Source: Agriotes lineatus
Lineage: Eukaryota; Arthropoda; Insecta; Coleoptera; Elateridae
Reading direction: 5' to 3'
Length of the DNA stretch: 64,000 nucleotides
Assembly: GCA_940337035.1 (NCBI GenBank)
Contig: CALNHX010007703.1
Span: forward strand, 1 to 64,000
Part shown: piece by piece, positions 1 to 10,704 of the stretch
How positions within the stretch are numbered: the first letter of the stretch is position 1
How the letters are laid out: each line of letters starts with the position of its first letter
Made by a program: the position numbers and the translations under genes
Notes under the pieces: generated by a model
Told to the model about the DNA's origin: nothing
What the model saw: the letters and a program-made list of their open reading frames with translations, nothing else
Database searches by the model: none

Positions 1-1
1 G

Positions 2-1084
2 CAACGCCTTGCCTGTCTTAGTTCTACAGGTGCTATACGCTCAACCCCTACAGCCGCTTTAGAGGTGGTTTTATGCCTTCCACCACTTGATCTTTTTGTG
101 GAGGAAGTAGCCGTAAGGACCGCCTTGAGGCTGCGCTACAAAGGGCTGTGGCACACAGCAGGCAGGGGAGGTAGGCATACCCGCATCCTGAATGAGGCCG
201 TCGACAAGATCCCTCTTCTGGACGCTATAGTAGACTACCTCCCTCTGCAATATGCCTTCAACAGACAATTTAACGTCTATGAAAATGCCGGGTTTACCCA
301 GCATATAGATATATCCATCTTTACTGATGGATCTAAAACAAAGCATGGAACGGGTGCCGGAGTTTTCTCTGACGATCTGAACCTCCGCCAAAGCATACCA
401 CTAGGCAAAATGGCCAGTGTCTTCCAAGCGGAAGTAATTGGAATAATGCATGGTGCAAAATCAATTCTTGAAAGGAAAATCGAGAATCAATGTATTGGTA
501 TCTTCAGTGACAGTAGAACCGCTTTACTAGCCCTGGGCAGTTGCAAAATTACCTCAGGTGTGGTACTGCAGTGCCGTGAAGCTCTCGAGGATATCTCAAA
601 AAATAATGTCGTTTTCCTTGTATGTGTGAAAGGACATGACGGTAACTACGGCAATGAGGAGACTGATGAGACTGCGAGACTGGCTTCCGGGCAACCTCTC
701 TGGGGGCCAGAACCCGTAATCCCTATATCCCTGACAATATTAAGCTCTATGCTATATCAAGAAACCTTAAACAGCTTCATACGAAGATGGGTTAACATGC
801 AAAACTGCCGGCAAGAAAGAGCTGCTATTACAGCGCCCTCGCCAAAGACAGCCAAATATTGCTTGCAACTGTCCCGAAGAAACCTTCGATTAGTCGTGGG
901 TATCCTATCTGGACACTGCACTCTAAACAAACATATGCACAGGATGGGACTAGTGGACAGCCCAAACTGTCGCGGATGCAACGAGGATGACGAGACAGCA
1001 GAACACGTTCCGTGCCACTGTCCAGCTCTCGAAAGAGTCAGAGGATATGTTGGGGGACTTCTGGCCCGATATGGTCAGAATTAG
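2..1084 (+). CDS. Non-LTR retrotransposon ORF2, C-terminal part with RNase H
   Basis: The frame is open from the window edge, so the start is outside. What is left is the C-terminal third of a retrotransposon polyprotein. It has a linker rich in Leu and Pro, then an RNase H domain: FTDGSK carries the first Asp, FQAEV the Glu, and FSDSRTALLAL the next Asp. A KGHDGNYGNEETDE motif matches the usual GHxGxxGNExAD box near the domain end. A Cys/His cluster (CRGCNEDDETAEHVPCHC) follows, as in Jockey- and I/R1-like ORF2 proteins. The frame ends at TAG/TAA-rich sequence with no further domain. RNase H removes RNA from the cDNA hybrid during reverse transcription. No frame break is visible here, but reverse transcriptase and endonuclease are off-window. 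Family placement beyond a Jockey/I-like group is inference. Confidence 0.85.
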   Translation, partial: QRLACLSSTGAIRSTPTAALEVVLCLPPLDLFVEEVAVRTALRLRYKGLWHTAGRGGRHTRILNEAVDKIPLLDAIVDYLPLQYAFNRQFNVYENAGFTQHIDISIFTDGSKTKHGTGAGVFSDDLNLRQSIPLGKMASVFQAEVIGIMHGAKSILERKIENQCIGIFSDSRTALLALGSCKITSGVVLQCREALEDISKNNVVFLVCVKGHDGNYGNEETDETARLASGQPLWGPEPVIPISLTILSSMLYQETLNSFIRRWVNMQNCRQERAAITAPSPKTAKYCLQLSRRNLRLVVGILSGHCTLNKHMHRMGLVDSPNCRGCNEDDETAEHVPCHCPALERVRGYVGGLLARYGQN

Positions 1085-2007
1085 CAACACTCCAGTTGAG
1101 GTTGTCCTTAAGTACATTCAAAGGATTGGATGGCTTGAGTGATACCCAACTTGGAGAGCTGCTGGGAGGTAGCACAATGGGCCCACTTAATGCGGCCTAA
1201 GTGCATGTGAGGTAACTCACCCTCCATTTTTAATCCAGAATCCAGTGGGTTACCATCGTAACTTGGAATTTCAGAAATCATTCGTACAGAAAAACCTGGT
1301 GGGAATAAATCTGCCATGTTTCGATTTGCTGGTATTTGATTGAATATTAAACATGGTGGTCTAAGCATAAAAATTCACTTTAATTTTTAACGATTGATTT
1401 TTATGTTAGTAAACAATATTATTATAGGGGAAATTTAACAAACACAAAGCAGTGCTTAATCTGTGCGGTGATGGGTCAAGCTTACTGCGTTCTGCTACGT
1501 ACTAAGTTCAGGCAGAATAAATATTTAAAACTATGTTATTGGGTTTATAATTTGTTTAAAAAAAACACACACACACACACTTTAAAAGGGTGCTTACTTC
1601 ATACTTGTAGTTGATGAACGTGTAGACTTCCTCTGGAGTGGTCGTACAGTTGATTTGTAGTTAATTAAAGATGTAGACTTCCTCTGGATTGGTCGTACAG
1701 GTGATTTCGATAATCAGGAACTCTTCGATGGAGCAGGTGTCTTCAATAGACTGATGTCTCCAATAGACTGGTCCAGTAGTTAGCGGTGCTACTCCTTGGC
1801 GATGTTTGTCCTCAAAGTTGCGTTGCTTCGTACGGGTGTTGATTAAGTTAGGAATACTTGGTTAAGTATTAAAATACACAAAAGAGCGAAAAATGAAAAA
1901 AAATTGTTTCAAAAGTTCGTAGTGCCCTTTTGCCAAGTATCTTACCGATTGCGCCAGTTAGGTTGCCAATCGTGGCCTTAACAAAAAAAAACTTTATTTG
2001 TTTTACT
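1085..2007. other. Non-coding interval, AT-rich, with microsatellite and short direct repeat
   Basis: No supported gene. It probably contains the 3' UTR of the upstream retrotransposon. A (CA)n microsatellite lies at about 1565-1580. A 30-bp sequence beginning TGTAGACTTCCTCTGGA occurs twice, at 1621-1650 and 1672-1701. The remainder shows no recognisable structure. Confidence 0.6.
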
Positions 2008-4535
2008 TCTTCTTCTTCTTCTCAGCTATTTGCTGTCCACTGCAGGACATAAGCCTCTTCTAATCTCTTCCATGCTTTTCTGTCGTGAGCTGTTTGCTGC
2101 CAATGTGTGCCTGCTGTTCTCCTTATATCGTCCAGCCATCTTTTTGGTGGTCTACCTATGCTCCTTTTTGTTTCCCTAGGGCGCCACTGTATTAACTTTT
2201 TCGACCATTTGCTGTTATCTTGCCTTGCTACATGCCCAACCCATTGCCACTTAAGGTGTGCGACGCGTTCTATAATGTCTGTGACTTTGGTCTTTTGTCG
2301 GATGGTCTCATTTCGCACTCTGTCTCTTAAACTGATCCCAAGCATTCTTCGCTCTATTGCTCTTTGCATCGTTCTAAGTCTATTTGCACTTTTGTCTATT
2401 AATGTGGCAGTTTCTAGACCGTACGTTGAGACTGGCAGTATGCAAGCTTCGTATACTTTCCGTTTCAGGCTTATGAGCATATTGGGATCTTTCAAAATAT
2501 ATTGCAGCTTTCTAAAGGCCGACCAAGTCAACGCTACTCTTCTGGCAATCTCCGCCGTTTGATTTTCCTTGCCAAGTTTTACGGTGTGCCCAAGGTATAT
2601 ATATTGGTTGACGATTTCTATAGTTTGGCCTTGAATTTCCAGATGTTCTCCTGTTGGGCTCATTATTTTTGTTTTGCTGGCGTTCATTTCAAGCCCCACT
2701 GTTGATGATACCTGCTTTAGGTCTTCTAGCATTGTTCTAAGTTCTTTTATGTCACAACTAATGAGTACAATATCATCAGCAAAACGTAGATGATTTAAAT
2801 ATGAGCCGTCGATTTTAATTCCTTTATTCTCCCACTGCATTTCTTTAAATATGTTCTCTAAGGCCAGTGTAAACAGTTTTGGGGAGATTACGTCGCCTTG
2901 ACGTACACCTCGGCCTATTGGGATCTTATTAGTTTTAGAATCCTGGTCTATTTGAACGCAGAAAGTAGCAGTTTCATATATATTTTTTATGAGGCGCGAA
3001 TATCTGGAGTCAATTCTGGCGTCGTCCATTGCTGAGAGAAAGGCCCATATTTCTACAGAGTCGGAGGCTTTTCTGAAGTCTACAAAGGCTAAGTGAAGTT
3101 GAATGTTGTATTCATTTGCCTTCTCAATCAGTATTTTTAATGTTTAAAGGTGATCCAGAGTGCTGTAGCCTTTCCGAAAGCCAGCCTGCTCCACTGGTTG
3201 GTATTGATCAAGCTTTGCCGTTAATCTGTTTGTTATGATTCTCATCAATAATTTGTATAAATGAGACAGTAGACTTATCGGGCGATAATTCTCCATATCG
3301 GTGTTATCTCCCTTCTTAAATATTAGGATGACCTCCGCGTTGTGCCAGTCTTTTGATATTTTACCTTCATCCAGGCATTTGTTAAATAGCAATTTTAAGG
3401 CGTGCATTAATGTTGGTCCTCCATTTTTCAACATTTCACAAGTTATGTTATCTTCGCCAGGTGTTCTACGATTTTTCATTTGCCTGAGTGCTGCACATAT
3501 TTCGGAAGTTGTAATTTCCGGTATCTCTTCAAAACCTACGTTCATAATCATTGGGTGTTGTCGATTATAGTCCGCTCTAATTGTTACAGAAGTGTACAGC
3601 TTTCGGTAGAAGTTTTCGACTATTGTAATAATCTCTGTTTTGTTCGTTATTAGAGTTCCCTGTTGGTTTTTCATCTTATTTATTTTTTGTTTGCCAGTAC
3701 TTAACTTCCTTCGTAGTATTTTCATATTGTTATTATCTTCAATTGTTTGACGTATAATTTTTGTATTGTATTCCCTGACGTCTTTTCTAATTTCCTTTCT
3801 TACATTTTTGTTAAGTTCGCCATATGTTACTGAATCTTTATTGGTTTTACGTCTTTTTTCCATTAAGCTAATTGTATTTGAGCTTAATTTGCTCTTAAGT
3901 TTCCTTCTGCTGCTAGTACTAGCGCAAAGCTTTTTGGTTACTGTTTGGATGTCACTTTTTACTTTGTTCGAGAGAGTGTCTAGGTCCATTTCTACTAATT
4001 TTTCAATCGGTTCTAATTTTTTCTTTAGTTCATGTTGGTATTCTTCTCTTCTGTTTTCGATTTCTTCTGTAGTAGGGTATTTCACCTTGTGGAATAGTTT
4101 GGTCCTTTCGATCTTTGTGTTAATTCTAAAGGCAGCTCTAACTAATCGGTGATCACTTCCCGTGTCGAATTGGTTTAATACAGTCACATCTCTGCATATT
4201 TTTCTGTTGTTGGATAGTATAAAATCTATTTCATTTTTAACTAACTTGCAGGGGCTGATCCAAGTCCATTTTCGTTGTGGAGGTTTTTTGTAGTAGGTGT
4301 TTAGACAGTATAAACTTTCTTCGCACAAGAAGTCGCATAATATTTCGCCCCTTTCATTCCTCTCGCCTAGGCCAAAATGTCCTATGTGTTCATCGTCGTT
4401 TGTTGTCTTTCGTCCTATCTTTGCGTTGAAGTCCCCAGTGATGACCACATAATGGGAATTTTCTTGTTTACGTGCTGTTATGATGTCTTCGTATAGTTTT
4501 TAAATTTCTTCGTCTTCTTTAATTAAATTGTAGGA
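2008..4535 (-). pseudogene. RTE-type non-LTR retrotransposon, 5'-truncated
   Basis: Minus-strand single ORF with the C-terminal half of an APE-type endonuclease (ITGDFNAKIG, TGSDHRLV) followed by reverse transcriptase. The RT shows NYRPISLLSHLYKL, the catalytic LRFADDIVLIS box (FADD) and GVRQGDVISPKLF. The C-terminal segment HLKWQWVGHVARQDNSKW with GRPPKRWLDD is characteristic of RTE/BovB-like and related elements. Two in-frame stops interrupt an otherwise continuous frame, at 4499-4501 and 3144-3146. The 3' end runs directly into (AAG)5 followed by an A/T tract, matching the simple-repeat tails of RTE elements. The N-terminal part of the endonuclease is missing, as expected from 5' truncation on insertion. 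It lies immediately left of the Polinton-like genes and may have removed or covered that element's left end. Confidence 0.88.
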
Positions 4536-4647
4536 GTTACACATTTGAGCAGAGCAACGTTCTGCTAGACACAAAGATATGAACTAACTAAAAATCATAC
4601 AGGAACGGCTATTTATAACATCTGCCAGCTTCGAGTGACGTGATTAA

Positions 4648-7044
4648 GTGTCGTCAAGTAGTTACACAATGTTGCACAATGTTACAGGTCAAAGAACTCT
4701 AAATATAGAAATTACGGTAGCAATTATCACGTATATGGCACGTGATCAGGGATGTTACCACATTACTCGCCCGCTATATTCCAACAGTTTGAAGCATGTT
4801 GTACCCCTCAAGCCTCTGGCTCCGAAAGAAATTCAAAATTTTAAGGATGCTGTTTCATGCCATATTTGCAATCGTCCTTTTGGAGAGGGAGACGTAAAAA
4901 TTCGCGATCACGACCATTTGACCGGAGACTATTGGGGAGCTGCCCATTCCAATTGCAATCTGAATTATAAACTTCCAAATTTTATTCCCGTATTTTTTCA
5001 CAATTTAAATTACGATTCCCACCTTTTTGTCAAACAGTTAGCTCAAAATTACGAAGAGCTGGATGTCATTCCAGAAAATAAAGAAAAATATATTTCATTT
5101 GGCAAACGTCTTTGGGTGGATGAAGTCGTTGTTGACGGAAAACGGAAAAACGTTTTTATGCAAATTCGATTTTTAGATAGTTACCGATTTTTAAGTGCTT
5201 CTTTGGCATCGCTGGCCGCCATGTTGTCGGATGACCAGTGTGTTGAAATTCATAAGCAATTCGGACATGACATCAAATTCGAACTGATGAGACAGAAAGG
5301 TGTTTTTCCTTATTCATATCTGGACTCATTTACAAAATTAGACGAGCCGACGTTGCCCACAATCGCCCAGTTTTATGATCATTTAACCGAGACGCATATT
5401 ACTGAGGTCGATTACGAGCGCGCCGTTAAGGTCTGGAAAACATTCGAATGTCAAACGTTGGGCGACTATTCCGATGTTTACCTCAAATGTGACGTGTTTA
5501 TTTTGGCAGACGTTTTCGAAAACTTTCGAAATTTTTATTTAAATCAATACAATTTAGATCCGGCGCAGTACTTCACCCCCCCCCCCCCCCCGGTTTAAGT
5601 TGGGACGCCATGTTAAAATATACGGGGGTTGAGTTGGAACTGTTGACGGATATGGATATGTTTCACTTTTTTAGAAAGGGTATTCGTGGGGGAGTCAGTA
5701 CTTGTGTCGGGCGAAAGGCTATTGCCAACAATAAATTTGTTGGTAATTATGACGCTTCCAAACCCACTTCTTTTATTGTTTATTTAGACGCGACGAATTT
5801 GTATGCCCATAGTATGAGACAGTTTTTACCGCAAGGTGGTTTTGTTTGGTTGACTGACGAGGAAATTGACGTATTTCAAATTTTGAACGACTCAGATACT
5901 GGGTACGTGTTGGAAGTTGACTTGCGGTACTACGAAAAATTTACATGACGCTCACAATGACTTCCCCTTTTGCTCCGAGCTATTGGTGCCTCCACAGGGA
6001 AAATTTAAAAATGCAAAATTAATTCCAAATATGTATGACAAACACAATTATATTATTCACCATAGAAATTTGAAGCAATGCTTAGACGCTGGTTTGATTT
6101 TGGTTAAAACACATAAAATACTCAAGTTTAGACAATCTCCTTGGCTCAGATCCTACATCGATTTAAACACAAATTTACGTAACCAGTCTGACAATGAATT
6201 TCACCGAAATTCATTTAAACTAGCTAACAATAGCGTCTTTGGTAAAACCATGGAAAACAAAAGAGTTCTTGTAAAGTTAATTAGTCATTGGGAGAAAATT
6301 GGTAATAGAATGGGAGCAGAAGCTTTGATATCGAAACCTAACTTTAAAGATAGAATTCGGTTTGGGGAAAATTTAATAGCAGTGGAAATAAACAGAACGT
6401 CGGTTTTATATAACAAACCCAGTTATGTTGGTTTCTCTGTTTTAGATCTTTCGAAAACGGTCATGTACGATTTTTATTACAAATTTTTAAAGCATAAATA
6501 CGGCCTTAATGTGTCTCTACTCTATTCGGACACTGACTCATTCATCCTGGAAATTTTTACTAAAAATTTTTACGCGGACATGCAAGAGCACCTTCCTCTC
6601 TTTGATACATCAAATTACAAGAATGGTCTGCACGGAATTCCGAGAACTAAGTCTGTTGTTGGAAAATTTAAGAATGAGTATGCTGGGGTGGCTGTGTGTA
6701 GCTATTACGGGGTCGGTGCAAAAACATACTGTGTAAACACTGTTGGTAAGGAAGCCAAAAAGGCGAAGGGAGTTAGAAAGAGTGCTGTTCGGAATCACCT
6801 CACCACCGAAATTTATAAATCTGTAGCCGAAAACAATAGGGAAGTTTTATTTTGTCAGATGTATGTGTTTCGTTCCCGTTTACACACTATGTACACCGAA
6901 TTAATGAATAAGGTTGAGCTTTCTTCGCGAGATGATAAACGCTTCCTTATTCCTAATACTACCAAAACCTTAGCGTGGGGTCACCGTGACATAGATGATG
7001 ATAACAGTCGTCTGACAACTTGCTGCGCATTGCCGAAACGATGA
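4648..7044 (+). pseudogene. Protein-primed-type DNA polymerase B (Polinton), disrupted
   Basis: Family B polymerase of the Polinton type, the replicative enzyme of the element. The first segment (4648-5598) has an HNH/endonuclease VII-like cysteine module (CHIC, DHDHLTG, H and C in AAHSNC, residues about 71-103). It then has exonuclease-type motifs (FHNLNYDSHL; YSDVYLKCD). The second segment (5610-5948) carries motif A (YLDATNLYAHSM). The third (5917-7044) carries motif B (KLANNSVFGKTMEN) and motif C (YSDTDSF). A run of 16 C at 5576-5591 breaks the frame between segments 1 and 2, and a second shift occurs near 5940. Total length of about 800 codons is short of the usual 1,000 or more, so the N-terminus is missing. 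The frame begins without a convincing ATG. An AATAAA lies near 7290. Catalytic Asp residues look intact. Confidence 0.92.
5576..5591 (+). repeat. C16 homopolymer inside the polymerase gene
   Basis: Sixteen consecutive C residues at the exact place where the polymerase B frame is lost. It may be a true slippage mutation, a polymorphic tract or a sequencing/assembly error. Confidence 0.9.
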
Positions 7045-7393
7045 CGAAGCAATATGTTCGCGGAACCGTATTCGTTATTACTTAACAGCAGAGGTCCTAC
7101 ACAGCGGGAGCTTTCTTGTACTTTGTAAGTTTAGTTATTGTATATAGCAATTATAGTATAGGTTAAGAACACTAGCTTGTACGATATAGGTAGTAAGTTA
7201 AATTTTACGACAAATCTCATTGTTTGGGTCAGCATTACCAAGTATATTTGTTATTCAACACTGTAGTCACTCATGTTCAGCATTTACAATAATAAATTAC
7301 TGTAAAACATAAAATGTTTTTATTTAAAGAAAATAAATGGTAGTAAAACAAAAAAAGTGTTTTATTGAAAAAGTTCTATAGAATCATAGTAAG
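7045..7393. other. Convergent 3' UTRs of polymerase and integrase genes
   Basis: No gene here. An AATAAA near 7290 serves the plus-strand polymerase, and TTTATT at 7361-7366 reads AATAAA on the minus strand, just before the end of the integrase gene. This arrangement fits two convergent transcription units with back-to-back poly(A) signals. Confidence 0.5.
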
Positions 7394-8323
7394 TTATACA
7401 ACATTGTTTTTGGATATCCAGGAATTGTGACGATTATCGAATCCCAACCACTTTACGTAAAGCTGATTACCCTTCTTCTTCAACACCTTTTCTACCAGGT
7501 ATACGTCCGAGTGTTTGGTTTTCTGTAATTCATACTCGTAAAATCCACCTTTGATTTCCTGCCCTTCCTGATCGGTGAGTCTGTAGGTGGTAGGATTTGT
7601 AAGTCGCACTGTGGCTATTTTGAATATTTCGTTGCTCCAGCTGGGTGTGTAGCCCTTGCTAAATATCAAACGATATTTACTAATGCGTACAGAGTCTCCT
7701 TTATGAAACTTTTGAGGTGTAGGATCTACAGTTTTTGTGTGGCTGTACACGGTGTGTAACAGACGTTTGGCATTTTTAAGATTAACTTCAGCCGGCTTCA
7801 TACCTGTTGTGCTATGCCTAGTTGTGTTATATTTCCTTAAAAGTTGGGGCAGAATGTCCAACCATTTGTAGGACCCTTGCAAACTAAACTGCTTCCACAT
7901 CATGTTCTTAAGGGTGCGGTTACATCTTTCTACGATGCTGCTTTTCATAGTTGAATACGTGCTGTAATGATTTATCTTGTAACGTCGCATCAATGATTGA
8001 AAATCGCCGTTATAAAATTTTTTTCCCAAATCGGTTGGTACGTTTTTAGGAGATACCTTCACATTAGCAAGAACTTTTCGCATAGCTGCCGCTACATCTT
8101 TTCCCGTTTTCCGTTTTACCGGAAGAGCCCACAAGTATTTAGAAAACGCGTTAATAACGGCTAAAATGTATCGATAACCTTTATTGATTCGTGCATATGG
8201 CTGCATCTCCACCAAATCCGCTTGTAGTAAATCATGCAATCCTTTGAGAATCACCCGTCGTCTCTTGAAATTTCATCGCGCTGGTTTATGAAGTTCTGCG
8301 ACTAGATCCTCCTTAGGACCCAT
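7394..8323 (-). pseudogene. Polinton retroviral-type integrase with chromodomain-like tail
   Basis: rve-family DDE integrase that would insert the element into host DNA. The core contains the first Asp in LLQADLVEM, the second in PTDLGKKFYN and the Glu in SIVERCNRTLKN, all in the expected order. An SH3/chromodomain-like tail follows (VEKVLKKKGNQLYVKWLGFD, then HNSWI). The best start is the ATG at 8323, which overlaps the end of the upstream minus-strand gene. From there the frame meets one TGA at 8273-8275 (codon 17) and is otherwise open to 7394, about 310 codons. That is near the usual size of the short Polinton integrase. No zinc-binding HHCC module is visible. The gene is therefore nearly intact but formally broken. 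Confidence 0.92.
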
Positions 8324-8707
8324 TGTCGAATGTTGCTGTATCGACTGCTATGGGACATTTAAGCAGCAGTTGCACGTATAACTTATTGTTTATGGATTCG
8401 AATTGCAGTTTATCTCCTCGCCGCAATGTCTTACCGACAAGCGTGTCGTGTTTGATGCCATTGATGTGTGATACTACCAAAGGTCCGCTGACTTGAACAC
8501 TTATGATCTCACCGATCGTTAACGGAAAATGTACTCCTTATTACCGAAAATTTTGGAATATCCGCCTTCATCATAACCACGCCCCACTAGCAGCAGCGGT
8601 ACTTCTATATGGAGTTGGTTTACATTTTGAACTTTCATAAAGATATGTTTGCGATGAGAACCGTAACGCGCGCTATGGTAGTGACGTCCAAATTTGTCTA
8701 TGGGCAT
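8313..8707 (-). pseudogene. Unnamed Polinton accessory protein, copy A (MPIDKFG family)
   Basis: Starts at the ATG at 8707 with MPIDKFGRH. The first part is open to 8519, where a one-base shift moves the frame. The remainder continues to a stop at 8313-8315. It ends with a segment (GKTLRRGDKLQFES then LYVQLLLKCPIAV) that is clearly related to the end of the gene at 15,833-16,229 (GMTLKKGDMLKFW then LYVEFQLKVPIIV). Both start with MPIDKFG and are rich in beta-strand-like alternation. I do not recognise a named family. A virion surface or fibre-type role is possible from its place beside structural genes, but this is inference. The stop codon overlaps the integrase ATG. Confidence 0.7.
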
Positions 8708-8768
8708 TACTCTATCGTCTAACACCTTCTGATCGTAATTCAATAGGTACTCTGCTTTTGTACTCGCC

Positions 8769-9842
8769 TTAGTGAATTATTTTCGCATTTCGTAGAGCTT
8801 GGGTGATGCTTACGATTTCGTTGGAATGGCCGGTGTGCCCCGCTACCTGAGAGGCTAGTAATATGCGCAGACGATCCACTAATGAATTTGGATCCTTCCA
8901 AGGAACAAATTCCACTTTTTTATTGGTTACTGTTAATAATCCCCTACCGGTACGCTGCACTCTCGATACGATTCTGGTAAGTTGTCTAACGCCGGAGGAT
9001 GTACTCAAGGGGGGTACTAATTTTATATATTTAGAGCCGGCGTTACCGCTTATCCCTTGGGTTGTATCGTAGTTCTTACGATTTGCGGCGGACCGGTTCA
9101 CTATGTCTTGGTAATTGTCAAGATCTTTGGTTGTATAAGTCAACGGTTTCATTTTGAACATCAATTTGTAAAAGCCAGGAGTGCCTTTGTATACTATTCT
9201 ATTGCCGTGATCTGTAATAACCATGTCCTGACCCTCAAAAGTAAGCTGTTTATTCCCAATTGCAAATTTATCAGTGTCTATGTCCCATCGAACTCCATAG
9301 TGGAGATCGTACTTGCTCTCTGTATCTCGTATCATCCCCTCGATATATTTTCTAGCTAACCCTGAGAACTGTTCCAGGTATTCCCCTAGAACTTCCGGTT
9401 CCATCATTTGTCGTACGGTTTCCCTAGCCTCTGTTACCGAACTTTCAATTGCCGCTTCTTCTTGAGCTTCCACCTGTTGCTCCTCATCCGGTAAACTCTC
9501 ATACAATACTTCTCTGTCAAGAAATCTAGGTGTGGATGTTACCAACGCCGAAGCCGACGGTCCGGGGATGGCAATGTCGGGGGTTGACGCTCCTACGGGG
9601 GTTTTACCATTTCTCGGACGGGGTAGGATAGATGGTGTAGACACTCGCCGTTTGATGGTTCTCAGCATGGGTTCTACTTCTTGCTTGATGGATGTTAGCA
9701 ATTCCGTGAGTGGCTGGGAAATTGGTTTAAATTGCTCCACAAGAGCCGTCCGCGATTCAGCGATATCTGCTTTTAAAGTTTCATATTTCCGCCTGACAGC
9801 CTTTCTAGCTTTAATAAGATCGCTTACTAACCGTTTGTCCAT
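8769..9842 (-). CDS. Polinton-associated protein with conserved C-terminal domain (DUF8207-like)
   Basis: Intact 357-codon frame from the ATG at 9842. The N-terminal 70 residues are charged and probably coiled-coil (MDKRLVSDLIKARKAVRRKY onward). A Pro/Ser/Thr-rich linker follows, then an acidic stretch (DEEQQVEAQEEAA). The C-terminal half has GTPGFYKLMFKMKP, YTTKDLDNYQDIVNRSAA and GSKYIKLVPP. I associate this pattern with a domain of unknown function found in insect Polinton-like loci; that name is from memory and needs a profile search. It is about 50 bp from the ATPase gene and in the same orientation, so it probably belongs to the same late or morphogenesis unit. This is one of the few undamaged genes of the element. 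Confidence 0.75.
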   Translation of the reverse strand: MDKRLVSDLIKARKAVRRKYETLKADIAESRTALVEQFKPISQPLTELLTSIKQEVEPMLRTIKRRVSTPSILPRPRNGKTPVGASTPDIAIPGPSASALVTSTPRFLDREVLYESLPDEEQQVEAQEEAAIESSVTEARETVRQMMEPEVLGEYLEQFSGLARKYIEGMIRDTESKYDLHYGVRWDIDTDKFAIGNKQLTFEGQDMVITDHGNRIVYKGTPGFYKLMFKMKPLTYTTKDLDNYQDIVNRSAANRKNYDTTQGISGNAGSKYIKLVPPLSTSSGVRQLTRIVSRVQRTGRGLLTVTNKKVEFVPWKDPNSLVDRLRILLASQVAGHTGHSNEIVSITQALRNAKIIH

Positions 9843-9898
9843 GTTGCTATTACTCTCGTTGTTCGTAGACTAATAATTTGTATAGCAGCGGTCCATGC

Positions 9899-10597
9899 CT
9901 ATATAGCGAAATAACTGTCAAACCCTTTTCTATAACGGCCGGCGTTGATTTCGCTTTCTTTGTCGATAACTAAAAATCCATGATCTTTGATCCAACAGTG
10001 CGAACATAAGTTTTTAAACTTTTCGAATGATATGTCTGTGTTTACGTGATCATCGTAAATGTGTTTAAGATTGGTGTGGTCTTGCCGGAATACGATTATG
10101 ATATTCGCATTATCTCGTACCAATTGTTTAGGGATTGATGAGTAAGTCTGACAGAGGTAAAAACAATCTATATTTCGATGACGTCCGAAACTAAAATAAT
10201 CTCTAATTATGCTTTGAGTATCGCACGCCACGTCATCAAACACAATAACAGAATTTTCTTTCGCCTCGTGTGGTTTGATAACCTCACACCCCTCGCTGAA
10301 TTCGTAGAATCCGATTTGTTTTAGTGACTTCAGGAGTATCTTCAGAAATTTGTATTTAGGTTGGTCGAGGGTTTTGGAATACAAATACAAGTTTTCAAAC
10401 CGCAACCCATTGCGGTGCACCAAAAGACTGATTATCACATTGGTTTTCCCAGAGCCGGAAGGACCAATGATCAAACCCCTTTTACATCCCATACCCAGTA
10501 AAGTGCTGTGTCGTCTGTACCTCTGTGACATGGAATTTACTGTATGATTTACTACCGGCAGCGAACATTTTTGTTTCACAAGTTTGACGTTCTCCAT
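9899..10597 (-). CDS. FtsK/HerA-type genome packaging ATPase
   Basis: Intact 232-codon frame from ATG at 10597. Walker A is GPSGSGKT (residues about 45-52), Walker B is SVIVFDDVA, and a polar motif follows (FYLCQTYSSIP) as in A32-like packaging ATPases. The predicted role is pumping element DNA into capsids. Its presence beside capsid genes argues that the ancestor formed virions. The upstream region to 10,700 is shared with the divergent plus-strand virion block. Confidence 0.9.
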   Translation of the reverse strand: MENVKLVKQKCSLPVVNHTVNSMSQRYRRHSTLLGMGCKRGLIIGPSGSGKTNVIISLLVHRNGLRFENLYLYSKTLDQPKYKFLKILLKSLKQIGFYEFSEGCEVIKPHEAKENSVIVFDDVACDTQSIIRDYFSFGRHRNIDCFYLCQTYSSIPKQLVRDNANIIIVFRQDHTNLKHIYDDHVNTDISFEKFKNLCSHCWIKDHGFLVIDKESEINAGRYRKGFDSYFAI

Positions 10598-10642
10598 CGT
10601 TTTCGGACGGGGACGAACTAGCTTCTAACCGCGCTGTGCTAA

Positions 10643-10678
10643 GTATATATCTACCCCTTTGAGCTTCACACCGTCAGT
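10643..10678 (+). promoter_or_regulatory. TATA + initiator core promoter for virion block
   Basis: AGTATATATCT (TATA at about 10643-10650) is followed about 30 bp later by TCAGT (10674-10678), the arthropod initiator consensus. The first ATG downstream is at 10705. Spacing and motifs match an insect core promoter, which supports expression by a host polymerase II. Confidence 0.6.
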
Positions 10679-10704
10679 CGCCCTTCGATGAGCGTTTGTT
10701 TAAG

